DNA from: Desmonostoc muscorum FACHB-395
GTDB taxonomy: Bacteria > Cyanobacteriota > Cyanobacteriia > Cyanobacteriales > Nostocaceae
Assembly (NCBI RefSeq): GCF_014698035.1
Contig: NZ_JACJSF010000053.1
Location: 1 to 55,284, forward strand
Direction of reading: 5' to 3'
Length of the DNA: 55,284 nucleotides
Shown: piece after piece, positions 7,327 through 16,830 of the stretch
Layout of the letters: every line of letters starts with the position of its first letter
How positions within the stretch are numbered: the first letter of the stretch is position 1
The notes under the pieces: model-generated
What the model was told of the DNA's origin: nothing
Database searches by the model: none
What the model saw: only the letters and a program-made list of their open reading frames with translations
Made by a program: the position numbers and the translations under genes

Positions 7327-9144
7327 TTAGACTGTGACTTTTGAACCGTCAAATTTTGTGAAGGTGAAGCCATTGAATATTTCGTTGTAACCCAGTCTCT
7401 CATCCCTGAGAAGGCTAATAGCAACCTCTTCTCCCAAAGCCAAACTAGCTGAACCATCCGAACGCCAATGAATACCACCGTGACCGCGACCAATTGCATA
7501 GTTAGTTGCCAGTTTATTCAACTCTCCACCCACAGTTAGGGGTGGCCCACTATAAGGAATTACTTTTGTGGGATCGTTGGGATCGGGCACTACTGGATCG
7601 GGGATAATAAAGTTTTCATCAAAAAATGCTTTCAATAGTGTGACATTAACGCCAGCAATGGCAGCCGCACCACCCGTATACGAAGAATGGATTGGCGCTC
7701 CTTCTGGATATGCTTGGGGCAATAGATAAGTGCCGAAGGTGCTAAAGGTTTGAGCCAAAGCTTTGGAATTAAAGACCTCAGAATTAATCGGATATTGGGT
7801 TTTATTGACAATGTTGTTGTAAACTAGCCCACCGTAAGCTTCTGGGCGCAGAATGCGGTGTAAATAATACTTCTGCCAGTATGACGCTCTAATCACACGT
7901 GAACTACCCAAGTTAAGCAAAGCTTGTAAATGTCCTGCTGCAAAGGTTGCATTAGAACCAATTTGGGTATTCGATCTGACGTAGGGATTGCCCGGATTCA
8001 AAGGTGTACCGATGCTACCAAGAATCAAAGAGGCTCCAAGGTATGTAGGGCCGCCAATATGGGCATACTCTCCTAAATCCCGAACTGTAGCTATGTAACG
8101 GTTTTTGGGGTCGTAATTAATAGACTTCCCGGAACTACCTCCGTTCTGAATAGTCAACCATTCCTGGAAATCGAGTAGAAAATCATTACCAGGAAGAGCA
8201 GTACGAATCAGTGGCGAAACAGACTGAGTTCCCCAAGGAATAGTCCGCAACAAAAATTGTGAGATGTAAGGGCCATCTAGTACCCCTGGGGGAATAACAT
8301 ATTTTGTAGTTATACCTGAAGTGTAAAGATTGACGTAGTTGACGCTACCACGAAATAGAGTCTGAGGGGTGACACGGCCATTTTGTTTTGGCCCTCGGAA
8401 GGCTGAAAGCTTGTTGAGGTCTTCAACGGCTGCTAAGACTTTTGGGTTGTCAGTATTGTTTTGGAGCTTGGAAAGAGGTACATCTCGGAGTAAAGCTTGC
8501 CAGTAGAGTTCAACTGCTTCAGCAGCGCGTTCTGCACTAGCTAGAGCCGGTGGTGGTGGCACTGCTATCTGCGTTGCATTGATTCCTTCTAGACTAATTG
8601 CTAGGGGGCCTTGAGGATTGACCAGCTTTCTGCCGCCACCCAAGATGATATTTTCGTAATCATTTGGATTTTGGGTTGTCAGTGCTTTGGTCAAAGAGTT
8701 GTAAGCTTCCAACTTAACTTCGCCAAGGCCATTATGTGGTAATCCCCTACTGTCAGAGCCGATTTTGTTGGCATAACGCTCCTCGTCGCCGTTAGTTAGA
8801 TGCGGCGGAATGGGAATACTCCGTTCAACTCTGGCTGCTTCAACACGGACTCGATAGGCTTTATCAACAAAACTGTTGTAGTTGAATGGTCGATTATACC
8901 GCCTGTTAATATCTTGAGCTTGTACAACATCTCCTCCTTTCTTTGAGGAGAAAGGTGAACCGAAAACTCCTGCAACAAGGCTAGCAGCACTAAATAAACC
9001 AGCGCGGCCGAGAAACGAGCGTCTGCTGGCGTGACTACCAAAAAAACGTTTGCTATTTACACGGGGTTGTTTCAGTTTCTCTATTTCGCTATTAGGTTGA
9101 GTATCTTGCTCGGAACCTTGATGAGAATTAGGATCTACTTGCAT
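7327..9144 (-). CDS. Vanadium-dependent haloperoxidase homologue (PAP2 superfamily), Tat-exported
   Basis: 605 residues. A twin-arginine signal is visible near residues 41-64 (SRRSFLGRAGLFSAA, then LVAGVFG), so export in folded form is likely. The vanadate pocket is mostly present: the K-x7-RP motif in KYYLHRILRPEAYGG, and the C-terminal Arg and His in GRGHGGIHWRSDG, where His normally ligates vanadium. The middle motif, usually SYPAGHA with the acid-base histidine, reads SSYTGGAAA here, putting Ala at about residue 493 where His is expected. Family members oxidise halides with H2O2; this one may be inactive or altered. The start at 9144 has GGAGA 10 bases upstream. Weak linkage to the S51 peptidase downstream. 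Confidence 0.9.
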   Translation of the reverse strand: MQVDPNSHQGSEQDTQPNSEIEKLKQPRVNSKRFFGSHASRRSFLGRAGLFSAASLVAGVFGSPFSSKKGGDVVQAQDINRRYNRPFNYNSFVDKAYRVRVEAARVERSIPIPPHLTNGDEERYANKIGSDSRGLPHNGLGEVKLEAYNSLTKALTTQNPNDYENIILGGGRKLVNPQGPLAISLEGINATQIAVPPPPALASAERAAEAVELYWQALLRDVPLSKLQNNTDNPKVLAAVEDLNKLSAFRGPKQNGRVTPQTLFRGSVNYVNLYTSGITTKYVIPPGVLDGPYISQFLLRTIPWGTQSVSPLIRTALPGNDFLLDFQEWLTIQNGGSSGKSINYDPKNRYIATVRDLGEYAHIGGPTYLGASLILGSIGTPLNPGNPYVRSNTQIGSNATFAAGHLQALLNLGSSRVIRASYWQKYYLHRILRPEAYGGLVYNNIVNKTQYPINSEVFNSKALAQTFSTFGTYLLPQAYPEGAPIHSSYTGGAAAIAGVNVTLLKAFFDENFIIPDPVVPDPNDPTKVIPYSGPPLTVGGELNKLATNYAIGRGHGGIHWRSDGSASLALGEEVAISLLRDERLGYNEIFNGFTFTKFDGSKVTV

Positions 9145-9690
9145 GAGATGTTCTCCACTGGCAAAAATATAGTCATGAGTGAATACATGAGCATCTGAAA
9201 GCTAGAACAACTAGCCATACATAAGACACCCAACTCCAGAGAAGCAGGGCAATTACACCAGATTTGGGATGAAATCTGTGGTTACTCTACTGGAAGGTAA
9301 TTTGCATAGAAGATGATTCTCCTGAAAGTCATATAGACATTCAGTCCTGGTATGATGCCTTCATCAGATGGCTGTTATACTTCTGTATTTGTAATCAGTC
9401 TGATAGCATCTTTTCGGGGTTAAAGCACAGCTAAAACCACCGTTTACTTCTAGTTAAACCACTAAAATACGATAAATCTATCGACTTGCAGTACTTTATG
9501 GATGTTAAATCAGACTTTCTCACAATCGGTAATGAAAATCAAGAGTTTTTACAAGAAATTTAGCAATAGCGTGAAAGCCTTATAGGAACGCACGCACAGT
9601 GTTGTCTTTCGCGCAGGAGGCTGAGGAGAAACGTGACGCGGTGGGTTTATGATCAAGTATCAGAAGCGATCGCTGCTATCCAAACTACAT
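9145..9690. other. Intergenic region, nothing recognised
   Basis: 546 bases between the MFS gene 3' end and the haloperoxidase start. It must hold the haloperoxidase promoter. I see no coding frame, RNA gene or strong repeat in it, apart from one HIP1 octamer near 9666. Confidence 0.5.
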
Positions 9691-11010
9691 TTAGCCTTTA
9701 TTTGACTGTGGAAGTAAGCCCAACTCTGCATAAATTGGATACAAAACCTTTCTTATTTTAGGTAGTTGTCTACTAAAGAAATATGCTCCTATAATGCAAC
9801 AAATCCCGCCAAATAATAAAGCATTGGTAACACCAAGATGACCTGCTAATACCCCAAAAAATAAATTACCAAAAGGCAGGATTCCTAAAAAACCAGTTGT
9901 AAAGATGCTGGTTACTCTACCTCTTTTATCTTCATCAAGAAGAATTGATTGCATAAAGTTATTAAGAGAAGCCAGAGTGAGAGTATTATTCATACCTATA
10001 ATAAACATAAATATTAGACAAACCTCTAAATTTGTTGACTGAGAAAATACGATTAAACCTAAACCGAGAATTGCGGCAGAACTTGCTATAACCCTTCCTA
10101 ATCCGATGATATTTTTTCTGGAGATGAGATAAATACCTGAAACTATAGAACCAAGAGCCGAAGCTGTCATCAAAAAACCCATAGTTTCAGCATTCCCCTT
10201 CAAAACTTCTTGAGCAAAAATCGGGATTAAATTCACATGGGTCATTCCCATAAAGCAAATAACAATTTGTAATATCAATAAATGTTTAATGGGTAAAAAA
10301 TCGTATGCATAAACAAAGCCTTCTTTAAGATTTTTCCAAATTTGGGGTTTTTGAGTTGATGAATTATTGATAACTGGGTTTACTTTGATAGTTAAAATTG
10401 CAGATATAAAGGGTAAATAGCTAATACTATCTACTAAAAAACAAGAAGCCGCACTAGATCGAGCAATCAGGAAACCTCCTATCATGGGACTAACAAACTT
10501 TGCTGTATTAATCAAGAATGAATGCGAAGCCATCGCACTATAAGTATCTGATTTTTTATCCAAAAGTCTAGGAATAATTACCTGACGTGCTGGTAAATCG
10601 AAAGCTTTTACTATTCCCTGAAGCGTGCCAATAACAATAATCCATTCAACATTGATGTTGTTGCTAAGAGTTAGAAAGGTCAGAGTAGAAGATAGCAAAA
10701 TTGATACTAACTGAGTAGCTAGTAGAACATATCGTAAATTCCAGCGATCTAGTAATACTCCTACCAAAGGAGTAATAATCAAACCCATAGCTTGATTTGT
10801 AAATCCAGCCACACCAACTAATACAGCCGAATTAGTTAATTGATAAACTAGCCATACCAAAGCAATTTGAGTCATCCAAGACCCAAAAAAAGATAAACTT
10901 TCTCCGATAACAAAACAAGAAAAATTGACAGATTTAAGCGCAGGTGGAATTTCAAAATTAACAAATTTTAGTTTGTCTTTTTGGAAGTTTCCTCTATTAC
11001 TTGGTAGCAT
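9691..11010 (-). CDS. Major facilitator superfamily transporter (MFS_3/enterobactin-exporter-like)
   Basis: 439 residues with about 10-12 hydrophobic segments. The first loop after TM2 carries the MFS signature as GVLLDRWNLRYVL (G-x3-D-R-x-x-R type). The N-terminal half (FGSWMTQIALVWLVYQLT) and the layout match the TIGR00900/EntS-like exporters, which pump small molecules or siderophores out using the proton gradient. Its spacers and codons are AT-rich. It is a single gene on the minus strand with long spacers on both sides, so no operon partner hints at a substrate. Confidence 0.88.
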   Translation of the reverse strand: MLPSNRGNFQKDKLKFVNFEIPPALKSVNFSCFVIGESLSFFGSWMTQIALVWLVYQLTNSAVLVGVAGFTNQAMGLIITPLVGVLLDRWNLRYVLLATQLVSILLSSTLTFLTLSNNINVEWIIVIGTLQGIVKAFDLPARQVIIPRLLDKKSDTYSAMASHSFLINTAKFVSPMIGGFLIARSSAASCFLVDSISYLPFISAILTIKVNPVINNSSTQKPQIWKNLKEGFVYAYDFLPIKHLLILQIVICFMGMTHVNLIPIFAQEVLKGNAETMGFLMTASALGSIVSGIYLISRKNIIGLGRVIASSAAILGLGLIVFSQSTNLEVCLIFMFIIGMNNTLTLASLNNFMQSILLDEDKRGRVTSIFTTGFLGILPFGNLFFGVLAGHLGVTNALLFGGICCIIGAYFFSRQLPKIRKVLYPIYAELGLLPQSNKG

Positions 11011-11571
11011 GATTGTTTCCCTATTTTGTCAAAATAGACTTCAAGTGATTTGTAGTAAGGGGTAAAGCTTTTGAAATTCAGTGATTTATCGCTCACTACA
11101 AACGTTTTGTAACTTTTTTAGGACTTACGCAAACAATAGTCAAAACCCTGATTTTCCGGTAAGGGAAATTTATGTAGACGCAAAGCGGCTACTCAACGAG
11201 TTCTCCAACGGAGTACCCGCAGGGGATTTTGCGTAAGTCCTATTTTTGATGAAGTTTTAGCAGACTTACATATCACAGCTCTCAAATAATATTAGAAAAG
11301 CTTAATGTTAGCAAGACATAAATTTTGTATGCTTAGTATTGAAACAAAAAAATAGAGGAATAGTCAGTATTGTTGTATTTTTAGATGGCAGTATGTAGAG
11401 CGCGTAAGTAAATTAACGGTATTATTTATATTTATATAACATAAAATCTACTTAAATTGACGTTATGTTTGTCTTTGAGAGGTTTTTTCCCCCCAATTTA
11501 TCGGGGGTTGGGGGGATGTAAGACTTTGAGAACACGCCCTAGCCCCGATAACTCTAATTTTTCAGCAAAAT
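11011..11571. other. Intergenic region containing a short MITE-like element
   Basis: 561-base spacer. A 122-bp element at 11120-11241 is described separately. The remainder is AT-rich, with a C/G-rich hairpin-like stretch around 11488-11515 (CCCCCCAA facing TTGGGGGG) near the 3' end of the receptor-like gene. No coding frame was seen. Confidence 0.6.
11120..11241. mobile_element. MITE-like element with 14-bp terminal inverted repeats
   Basis: AGGACTTACGCAAA at 11120-11133 is matched by its perfect reverse complement at 11228-11241. The interior is non-coding and includes small-dispersed-repeat sequence (GTAGACGCAAAGCGGCTAC). Size and perfect ends fit a non-autonomous palindromic element. A solitary similar end (AGACTTACGCAG) is at about 47150. 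Confidence 0.65.
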
Positions 11572-12789
11572 TTAAGAATTTTTAGGATCGAACCACTTAT
11601 CATATAGCGATTGATAAGTGCCATTTTCTTTGAGATTCAGTAGAGCCTGATTAATTGGTTTGCGGTAGGGACTGTTATTAGGCAGAATGATTCCGTAGCT
11701 TTCTTCACGCAAGATACTGCCAACAATCTCTACCTTCCCTTTGCCTTCATTGGCAGCATAAAAGAGGAGTACAGGTGCATCAAACACCACAGCATCAGCT
11801 TTTTTTGTTTGCAGAGCATTGTAAGCTTCCTCAATTTTGGGGACTTCTAAAACTGAAATATGATGTTCTCGCAAGAATGTCGCCGCTGTGCTTCCCGCAG
11901 TTGTAGCCACTACCTTACCGGGTAAATCGTTTATACTCCTGATATCGCCCTGAAGTTGCTGCACAGTTAATGAAGTAGTCGCACTGGCTGTAAAGTAGGC
12001 GACAAAAAGGACTCCGATGAACATCCAGACTATAGCTATTAAACGTCCCAGCACTCCCTTGGGCATTTCATCGGCTTGAGTCGCTAATGTGGCTGCTGCC
12101 CACCAACAAGCTTTAAAAATGCCAGGAAAGTATGATTGAGAAATCATCCCTTCTTTGTGATTGCGCTCGGATAGCCAAATAATGTGGGCTGCTACAACAA
12201 TTAGCACTAGGGCAATGCCTATTACCTGCAAGAGGCTAGTAGAGAAAAATAATTGCAAAATATTTGGAAAAGCACTGTTTTTACTCTCTAGGTTGCGTAC
12301 CATAATTTGCAGCCCACCAGCAAAAATGGGTAATGAGAAATCAAAATTTTGCTCGCGTTCGGCTGTAATAGAGATAGCTGCAATTCCCAAGTTGACTTTG
12401 TTGTCCTTAATAGCAGAAATCACTTCTGGCACACTGGAATATTCAATAAATTTAGACTCTATACCTATTTGGGTAGCGATGCTGCGCCAGAGGTCGATAC
12501 TGAATCCCGATAGCTCACCTTTGTTTGATAGCACAAAGGGCGGTATAACTCGTGTCGCCACTAATAACGGTTGTTGGAGTTTTAGGGATTGTTGGGGTTC
12601 CGGTTTTTGGGCCAGTCCTGGGGATGCGATTAACAACAATGCCAAAATTGCACTTACTAATCCTATGCAGGTATACAGCGCTATGGAACGCCTAGTTTTG
12701 TTTTTGTGGTTATGTCTGTCAAAATAACCTGTCGGGCTTTTTCTTCCAGTTATAAGTTGGCGAAATTTAGTAGCGATCGCATTTATCAT
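11572..12789 (-). CDS. Ionotropic glutamate receptor-like protein (GluR0-type, atypical pore)
   Basis: 405 residues: a membrane-spanning signal segment (residues about 35-60), ligand-binding half S1, TM1 (near VIGIALVLIVVAAHIIWL), a pore loop, TM2, then S2. Ligand contacts expected for amino acids are present: TAER in S1, AGSTAATF and VVFDAPVLL in S2. The pore loop reads WWAAATLATQADEMPKG (about 229-245), where Synechocystis GluR0 has the potassium filter TVGYGD. The following helix contains AYFTASATTSLTVQQLQG, close to the SYTANLAAFLTV gate of animal iGluRs. Known GluR0 is a glutamate-gated K+ channel; the permeability of this one is not predictable. An alternative is a solute-sensing protein without channel function. 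Confidence 0.85.
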   Translation of the reverse strand: MINAIATKFRQLITGRKSPTGYFDRHNHKNKTRRSIALYTCIGLVSAILALLLIASPGLAQKPEPQQSLKLQQPLLVATRVIPPFVLSNKGELSGFSIDLWRSIATQIGIESKFIEYSSVPEVISAIKDNKVNLGIAAISITAEREQNFDFSLPIFAGGLQIMVRNLESKNSAFPNILQLFFSTSLLQVIGIALVLIVVAAHIIWLSERNHKEGMISQSYFPGIFKACWWAAATLATQADEMPKGVLGRLIAIVWMFIGVLFVAYFTASATTSLTVQQLQGDIRSINDLPGKVVATTAGSTAATFLREHHISVLEVPKIEEAYNALQTKKADAVVFDAPVLLFYAANEGKGKVEIVGSILREESYGIILPNNSPYRKPINQALLNLKENGTYQSLYDKWFDPKNS

Positions 12790-12857
12790 CAGAATTATCT
12801 TGAGGTAGTATGCAAAGCATATTTATGATGCCCACCCCAGATTAAATATCACATTCA

Positions 12858-12898
12858 TCATCCCCCTAAAACAGATTTTTTTAAATTTAGGGGGATGA
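12858..12898. terminator. 13-bp hairpin between receptor-like gene and aldehyde dehydrogenase relic
   Basis: TCATCCCCCTAAA at 12858-12870 pairs perfectly with 12886-12898, loop 15 nt rich in T. It lies just past the 3' end of the aldehyde dehydrogenase relic and upstream of the receptor-like gene. There is no U run after the stem, so it may be a repeat rather than a true terminator. Confidence 0.5.
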
Positions 12899-12926
12899 AT
12901 ATGGCTAAAGCTAAATTCAAGTCGTA

Positions 12927-14254
12927 CTACAATTTGATGGTAACGGTCTTAACTTCGGTATATTGCTGCAAGCCATATTCGCCTAGTTCTCGCCCAATAC
13001 CAGATTGCTTAAATCCACCAAAGGGTGCAGCAGCATCAAATACGTCGTAGCAATTTACCCATACAGTACCAGCCCGGAGATTGTTAGCGATCGCATGGGC
13101 TTTGGTGATATCCTGAGTCCACACTGCGGCGGCGAGTCCGTACATGGTGGCATTCGCCCGTTGAATGACTTCATCAATATCTTTGAACTTGATGATGCTC
13201 ATCACTGGCCCAAAAATTTCCTCTTGGGCAATCTTCATGTCATCGCGGACACCAGCAAAGACTGTGGGTGCAATAAAATAACCTTTGTCGCCAACTTGAT
13301 TACCACCACATAGCATCTCGGCCCCTTCGCGCATTCCAGATTCGATATAGCTCATTACCCGATCGAATTGGTCTTTGTCTACCTGCGGCCCTTGTTCTGT
13401 TTTGGCATCGAAAGGATTACCGACAACCCGCGCTCTTGCTCTTTCTACAGTTCTAGCAACGAACTCGTCATAACATTTTTCTTCGACAAACAGCCGCGAA
13501 CCAGCACAGCAGCATTGCCCTTGGTTAAAGAATATGGCATCGTGGGAACCTGCGTAGACGCAGCCCCGGCGGTTGGGCCGTATCCTGATAAGATGTTCAC
13601 CACACCAGGCGGAAAACCAGCCTCAATAATCAACTCGCCTACCCGCAGCGCTGATAATGGTGTTTGTTCTGCTGTTTTGAGAACTACTGTATTACCAGTT
13701 ACTAAAGCTGGTGCTAACTTCCAAGCCTGCATTAACAGGGGAAAATTCCACGGGATAATTTGACCAACGACACCCACAGGTTCATGGCGAGTGTAGCAGA
13801 AGTATGGCCCGTTAATCGGAATAGTTTTACCTTGTACTTTGTCAGCCCAACCTGCATAGTAACGGTAGCAGGCAATGACTAAACTCAAGTCACCGAATGA
13901 ATCTTGTAATGGCTTACCGTTGTCGAGAGTTTCTAGCCGCGCCAACTCATCGATATTCTGCTCAATTAAATCAGCTAACTTGTAAAGTAACTCGCCGCGA
14001 CGGGTGGCAGATATCTTTCTCCATTCTCCATTAGCGAAAGCGTTGCGGGCTGCTTGTACTGCTTTATCTACATCTGGGGCATCTGCTTCTGAGACTTCAC
14101 AGACTACCTCACCTGTAGTTGGGTTGATTGTTTCAAATCGGCGTAGGCGTAGCCCGTCGTAGACATCGCTGACACTATTTACCCATTCATTGTTAATCAG
14201 CAGCCGAGTTTGACCAATTTTGACCTGTTCTCCTGGTACTGTTGCTGTAACCAT
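12927..14254 (-). pseudogene. Aldehyde dehydrogenase pseudogene (internal deletion plus frameshift)
   Basis: The N-terminal part (from 14254) reads normally through IIPWNFPLLMQAWKLAPAL and NILSGYGPTAGAA. The frame then shifts. In another frame the sequence continues with HDAIFFNQGQCCCAGSRLF, which holds the catalytic Cys, on to ARVVGNPFDAKTEQGPQVDK and the normal C-terminus ending at 12927. The roughly 60 residues expected between these points, with the FTGS loop and the general-base Glu (ELGGK), are missing. The junction carries GCGTCTACGCAG, which resembles a dispersed-repeat scrap. A separate small dispersed repeat inserts DGLRLR near residue 34 (14141-14170). Intact relatives are class 1/2 NAD-dependent ALDH of about 490 residues. 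No active enzyme is expected. Confidence 0.88.
14141..14170. repeat. Small dispersed repeat, copy b (inside coding sequence)
   Basis: GCGTAGGCGTAGCCC followed by GTCGTAGACATCGC. It lies in frame inside the aldehyde dehydrogenase relic and encodes an extra DGLRLR-type segment between NSVSD and RFETINPTTGE, which are normally nearly adjacent. Confidence 0.8.
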
Positions 14255-14544
14255 CAGGCCCTCCTCAAGCTATAAAACAATTTGCTTTAATCTACCTATT
14301 ATGTTTCTAGCTGTACAGCACCCTAGGTAGATTTGTTTATTAGCCGCCTATTCTAGCATAGTAGTAAGAGGTTGAGAACATTACATTGTGTTTTTGTTTT
14401 ATTCACTGATCTAACTTGCCTTGGCAACACAAACCTCTATCTTTTGAGCAATAGTTTTGAGTTCCGCTTTGAGCGTACAGTTAGAATTACATTTGCTTGA
14501 TTTTTCTCTCACGTGCGCTTTTTAGCCTTAGCAAAGTGAGCAAC

Positions 14545-16830
14545 ATGAATGTAGACGATTTTAGTCGGCAAATAGAGATATTGCGCTCACGGGTGATGAA
14601 ATTATTGCAAAGCACTGCAAGTGAGGGGTATTCGCAACAAGAGCTAACAACAGAAGCTTTTGCAGAACTTCAAATCGCCTTAGAAGAAATGAAAATCGCC
14701 TCTGAGGAACTACAAGCAACACGAATTGCAGTAGAGAAGGAGCGTCAGCGCTACCAAGAATTATTTGATTTTGCGCCTGATGGTTACTTGGTAACTGATA
14801 CTTATGGCACTATCCTTGAAGCTAACCACGCCACTACTATCTTACTTAATATCTCACAGCGATTTTTGATTCGGAAACCGTTGCTTAGTTTTATCGGACA
14901 GTCAGATCATCAAGCTTTTTTTTATTACCTAACTCAGTTGCAGCATCTCGACCGGGGCGGAGAATGGGAAGTGTGTTTGCAACCACGAGAAAAACTTTGT
15001 TTTGATGTTGCTTTGACAGTAGTTACCGTCCGTAATGAGGCGGGTAAGCCAGTTGCTCTGCGCTGGTTAATGCGCGATATTAGCAAGCGTAGGCGTTTAG
15101 AGTCGGAGCGCGAGCAGTTATTTTACCGTGAGCAAGCTGCTCGGATTGCAGCCGAAGCTGCACAAAGGCGTTCTAATTTTTTGGCTGAAGCAAGTCGTGT
15201 ACTAGCATCTTCCTTAGACTACCGCAATACCCTAACAACCGTCGCTCAATTAGCAGTGCCTACCCTCGCAGATTGGTGTATTGTGGATGTCGTTGAAAAT
15301 AATTCGGCAGCTTTCAATAACCCAGTCATCGCTGCATCTGAACCACAGAAAGAAGCACTAGTCCGAAAACTTCGACAACGCTATCCAATTTCTGTTGATG
15401 CAGATTATGGACAACCAAAGGTTTTACGGACTGGTAAGCCGGAACTGGTTACAAACATTCTTGAGTCTTCGTTACAAAGAAAAGCATGGAACGATGAATA
15501 CCTTAATTTACTGCAAGTTAAGTCTTATATGGTTGTGCCATTGCAAGTGCGTCAACACAAGCTAGGGACAATTGTATTTGCCTCTACACAATTAGGGCGC
15601 TATTACACTACTGTAGACCTAGCAATGGCTGAAGAACTTGCCCAACGTGCAGCGTCTGCTATTGAAAATGCACAGCTTTATTGGCAAGCTCAGGAAGCTA
15701 ACCGAATTAAGGACGAATTTTTAGCAATTGTCTCTCACGAACTTCGTACACCTCTCAACTCGATGTTGGGTTGGGTTCAAATAATTCGTCATCGAAAATT
15801 GGATGAGGCAATTACTTCTAAGGCGCTGGTAACAATCGAGCGAAATGCAAAACTTCAGAGCAAACTGATTGATGATATCCTCGATATTTCACGCATTGTA
15901 CAAGGTAAAATCCGCCTAAATCTCCGTAAAGTTGATCTTGTAATTGTAATTAACACGGCGATTGAAGCTATATATCCCACATCTGAGATTAAAGATATTC
16001 AAGTTGAGTCTAACCTTGACTCGCCAGTCGGTGAGGTTATGGGTGATGCAGAACGCCTCCAACAAGTAGTCTGGAATTTGCTCTCTAACGCCGTCAAGTT
16101 CACACCTAGCGGGGGCCGAGTTGAAGTGTGTCTGAAGCAGGTAAACTCAAATGCTCAGATTTCTGTTTCTGACACAGGTAAGGGAATTAGTACTGACTTT
16201 CTACCTTATATATTTGAGCGCTTCCGTCAAGCTGATAGCACAACTACTAGAGTAGACGGTGGTTTGGGGCTAGGGCTGGCAATTGTACGCCACTTAGTAG
16301 AAATACACTCTGGCACAGTTTATGCAGCTAGTGAAGGGGAAGGACGGGGAGCAACATTTACAGTCCTGTTACCTCTAATACAACCGCAATCAGAGGAGTT
16401 AATTAAAGATAGTCAAGTAAAAGTCAATAATCTCTTAGCGCTCGATGGCTTGCAAATACTCCTTGTAGATGATAGTGCTGATACTCGTGAGTTAATTGCT
16501 TTTGTTCTTGAAGAGTCAGGAGCGGAGGTGACATCAGTTAGCTCAGTAGGTGAAGCTTTGGAAGCGCTAATTCGATTAAGACCAAAGGTTTTAATCAGTG
16601 ATATCGGAATGCCAGACGAGGATGGTTATTCGCTGATTCGCCGAGTTCGTGAGCAGGAAGCCCTTCGTAGAGAGAAGATTCTGGCTATAGCACTGACGGC
16701 TTATGCTAGAGATGAAGAACGCAACCTGGCTCTGGAAGCTGGATTTGAAGTTCATCTATCTAAGCCCATCGAGCCAGATAAGTTGGTGAAAGTAGTGGCG
16801 AACCTAGTTAAAAGTGGCAAAAAAGTTTAA
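14545..16830 (+). CDS. Hybrid sensor histidine kinase (coiled coil-PAS-GAF-HisKA-HATPase-REC)
   Basis: 761 residues and no membrane segment, so probably a cytoplasmic sensor. Order of parts: N-terminal helical region with a Glu-rich coiled coil (about 30-75), PAS (about 75-190; FDFAPDGYLVTD), GAF (about 225-385), HisKA with phospho-His about 398 (FLAIVSHELRTPL), HATPase with N-box LLSNAVKFTP and G-boxes DTGKGIS and GLGLGLAIVRHL, then a receiver domain with Asp about 686 (LISDIGMPDEDGY) and the conserved Lys (HLSKPIEPD). ATG at 14545 is preferred to an upstream in-frame TTG-type start. No cognate regulator is adjacent. The ligand of the PAS/GAF part is unknown; a bilin-binding Cys is not evident. 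Confidence 0.93.
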   Translation: MNVDDFSRQIEILRSRVMKLLQSTASEGYSQQELTTEAFAELQIALEEMKIASEELQATRIAVEKERQRYQELFDFAPDGYLVTDTYGTILEANHATTILLNISQRFLIRKPLLSFIGQSDHQAFFYYLTQLQHLDRGGEWEVCLQPREKLCFDVALTVVTVRNEAGKPVALRWLMRDISKRRRLESEREQLFYREQAARIAAEAAQRRSNFLAEASRVLASSLDYRNTLTTVAQLAVPTLADWCIVDVVENNSAAFNNPVIAASEPQKEALVRKLRQRYPISVDADYGQPKVLRTGKPELVTNILESSLQRKAWNDEYLNLLQVKSYMVVPLQVRQHKLGTIVFASTQLGRYYTTVDLAMAEELAQRAASAIENAQLYWQAQEANRIKDEFLAIVSHELRTPLNSMLGWVQIIRHRKLDEAITSKALVTIERNAKLQSKLIDDILDISRIVQGKIRLNLRKVDLVIVINTAIEAIYPTSEIKDIQVESNLDSPVGEVMGDAERLQQVVWNLLSNAVKFTPSGGRVEVCLKQVNSNAQISVSDTGKGISTDFLPYIFERFRQADSTTTRVDGGLGLGLAIVRHLVEIHSGTVYAASEGEGRGATFTVLLPLIQPQSEELIKDSQVKVNNLLALDGLQILLVDDSADTRELIAFVLEESGAEVTSVSSVGEALEALIRLRPKVLISDIGMPDEDGYSLIRRVREQEALRREKILAIALTAYARDEERNLALEAGFEVHLSKPIEPDKLVKVVANLVKSGKKV

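Noticed and set aside
12161..12727. 188-codon frame opposite the receptor-like gene
   Set aside because: It is antisense to a gene with clear motifs, has no recognisable domain, and no plausible ribosome-binding site.
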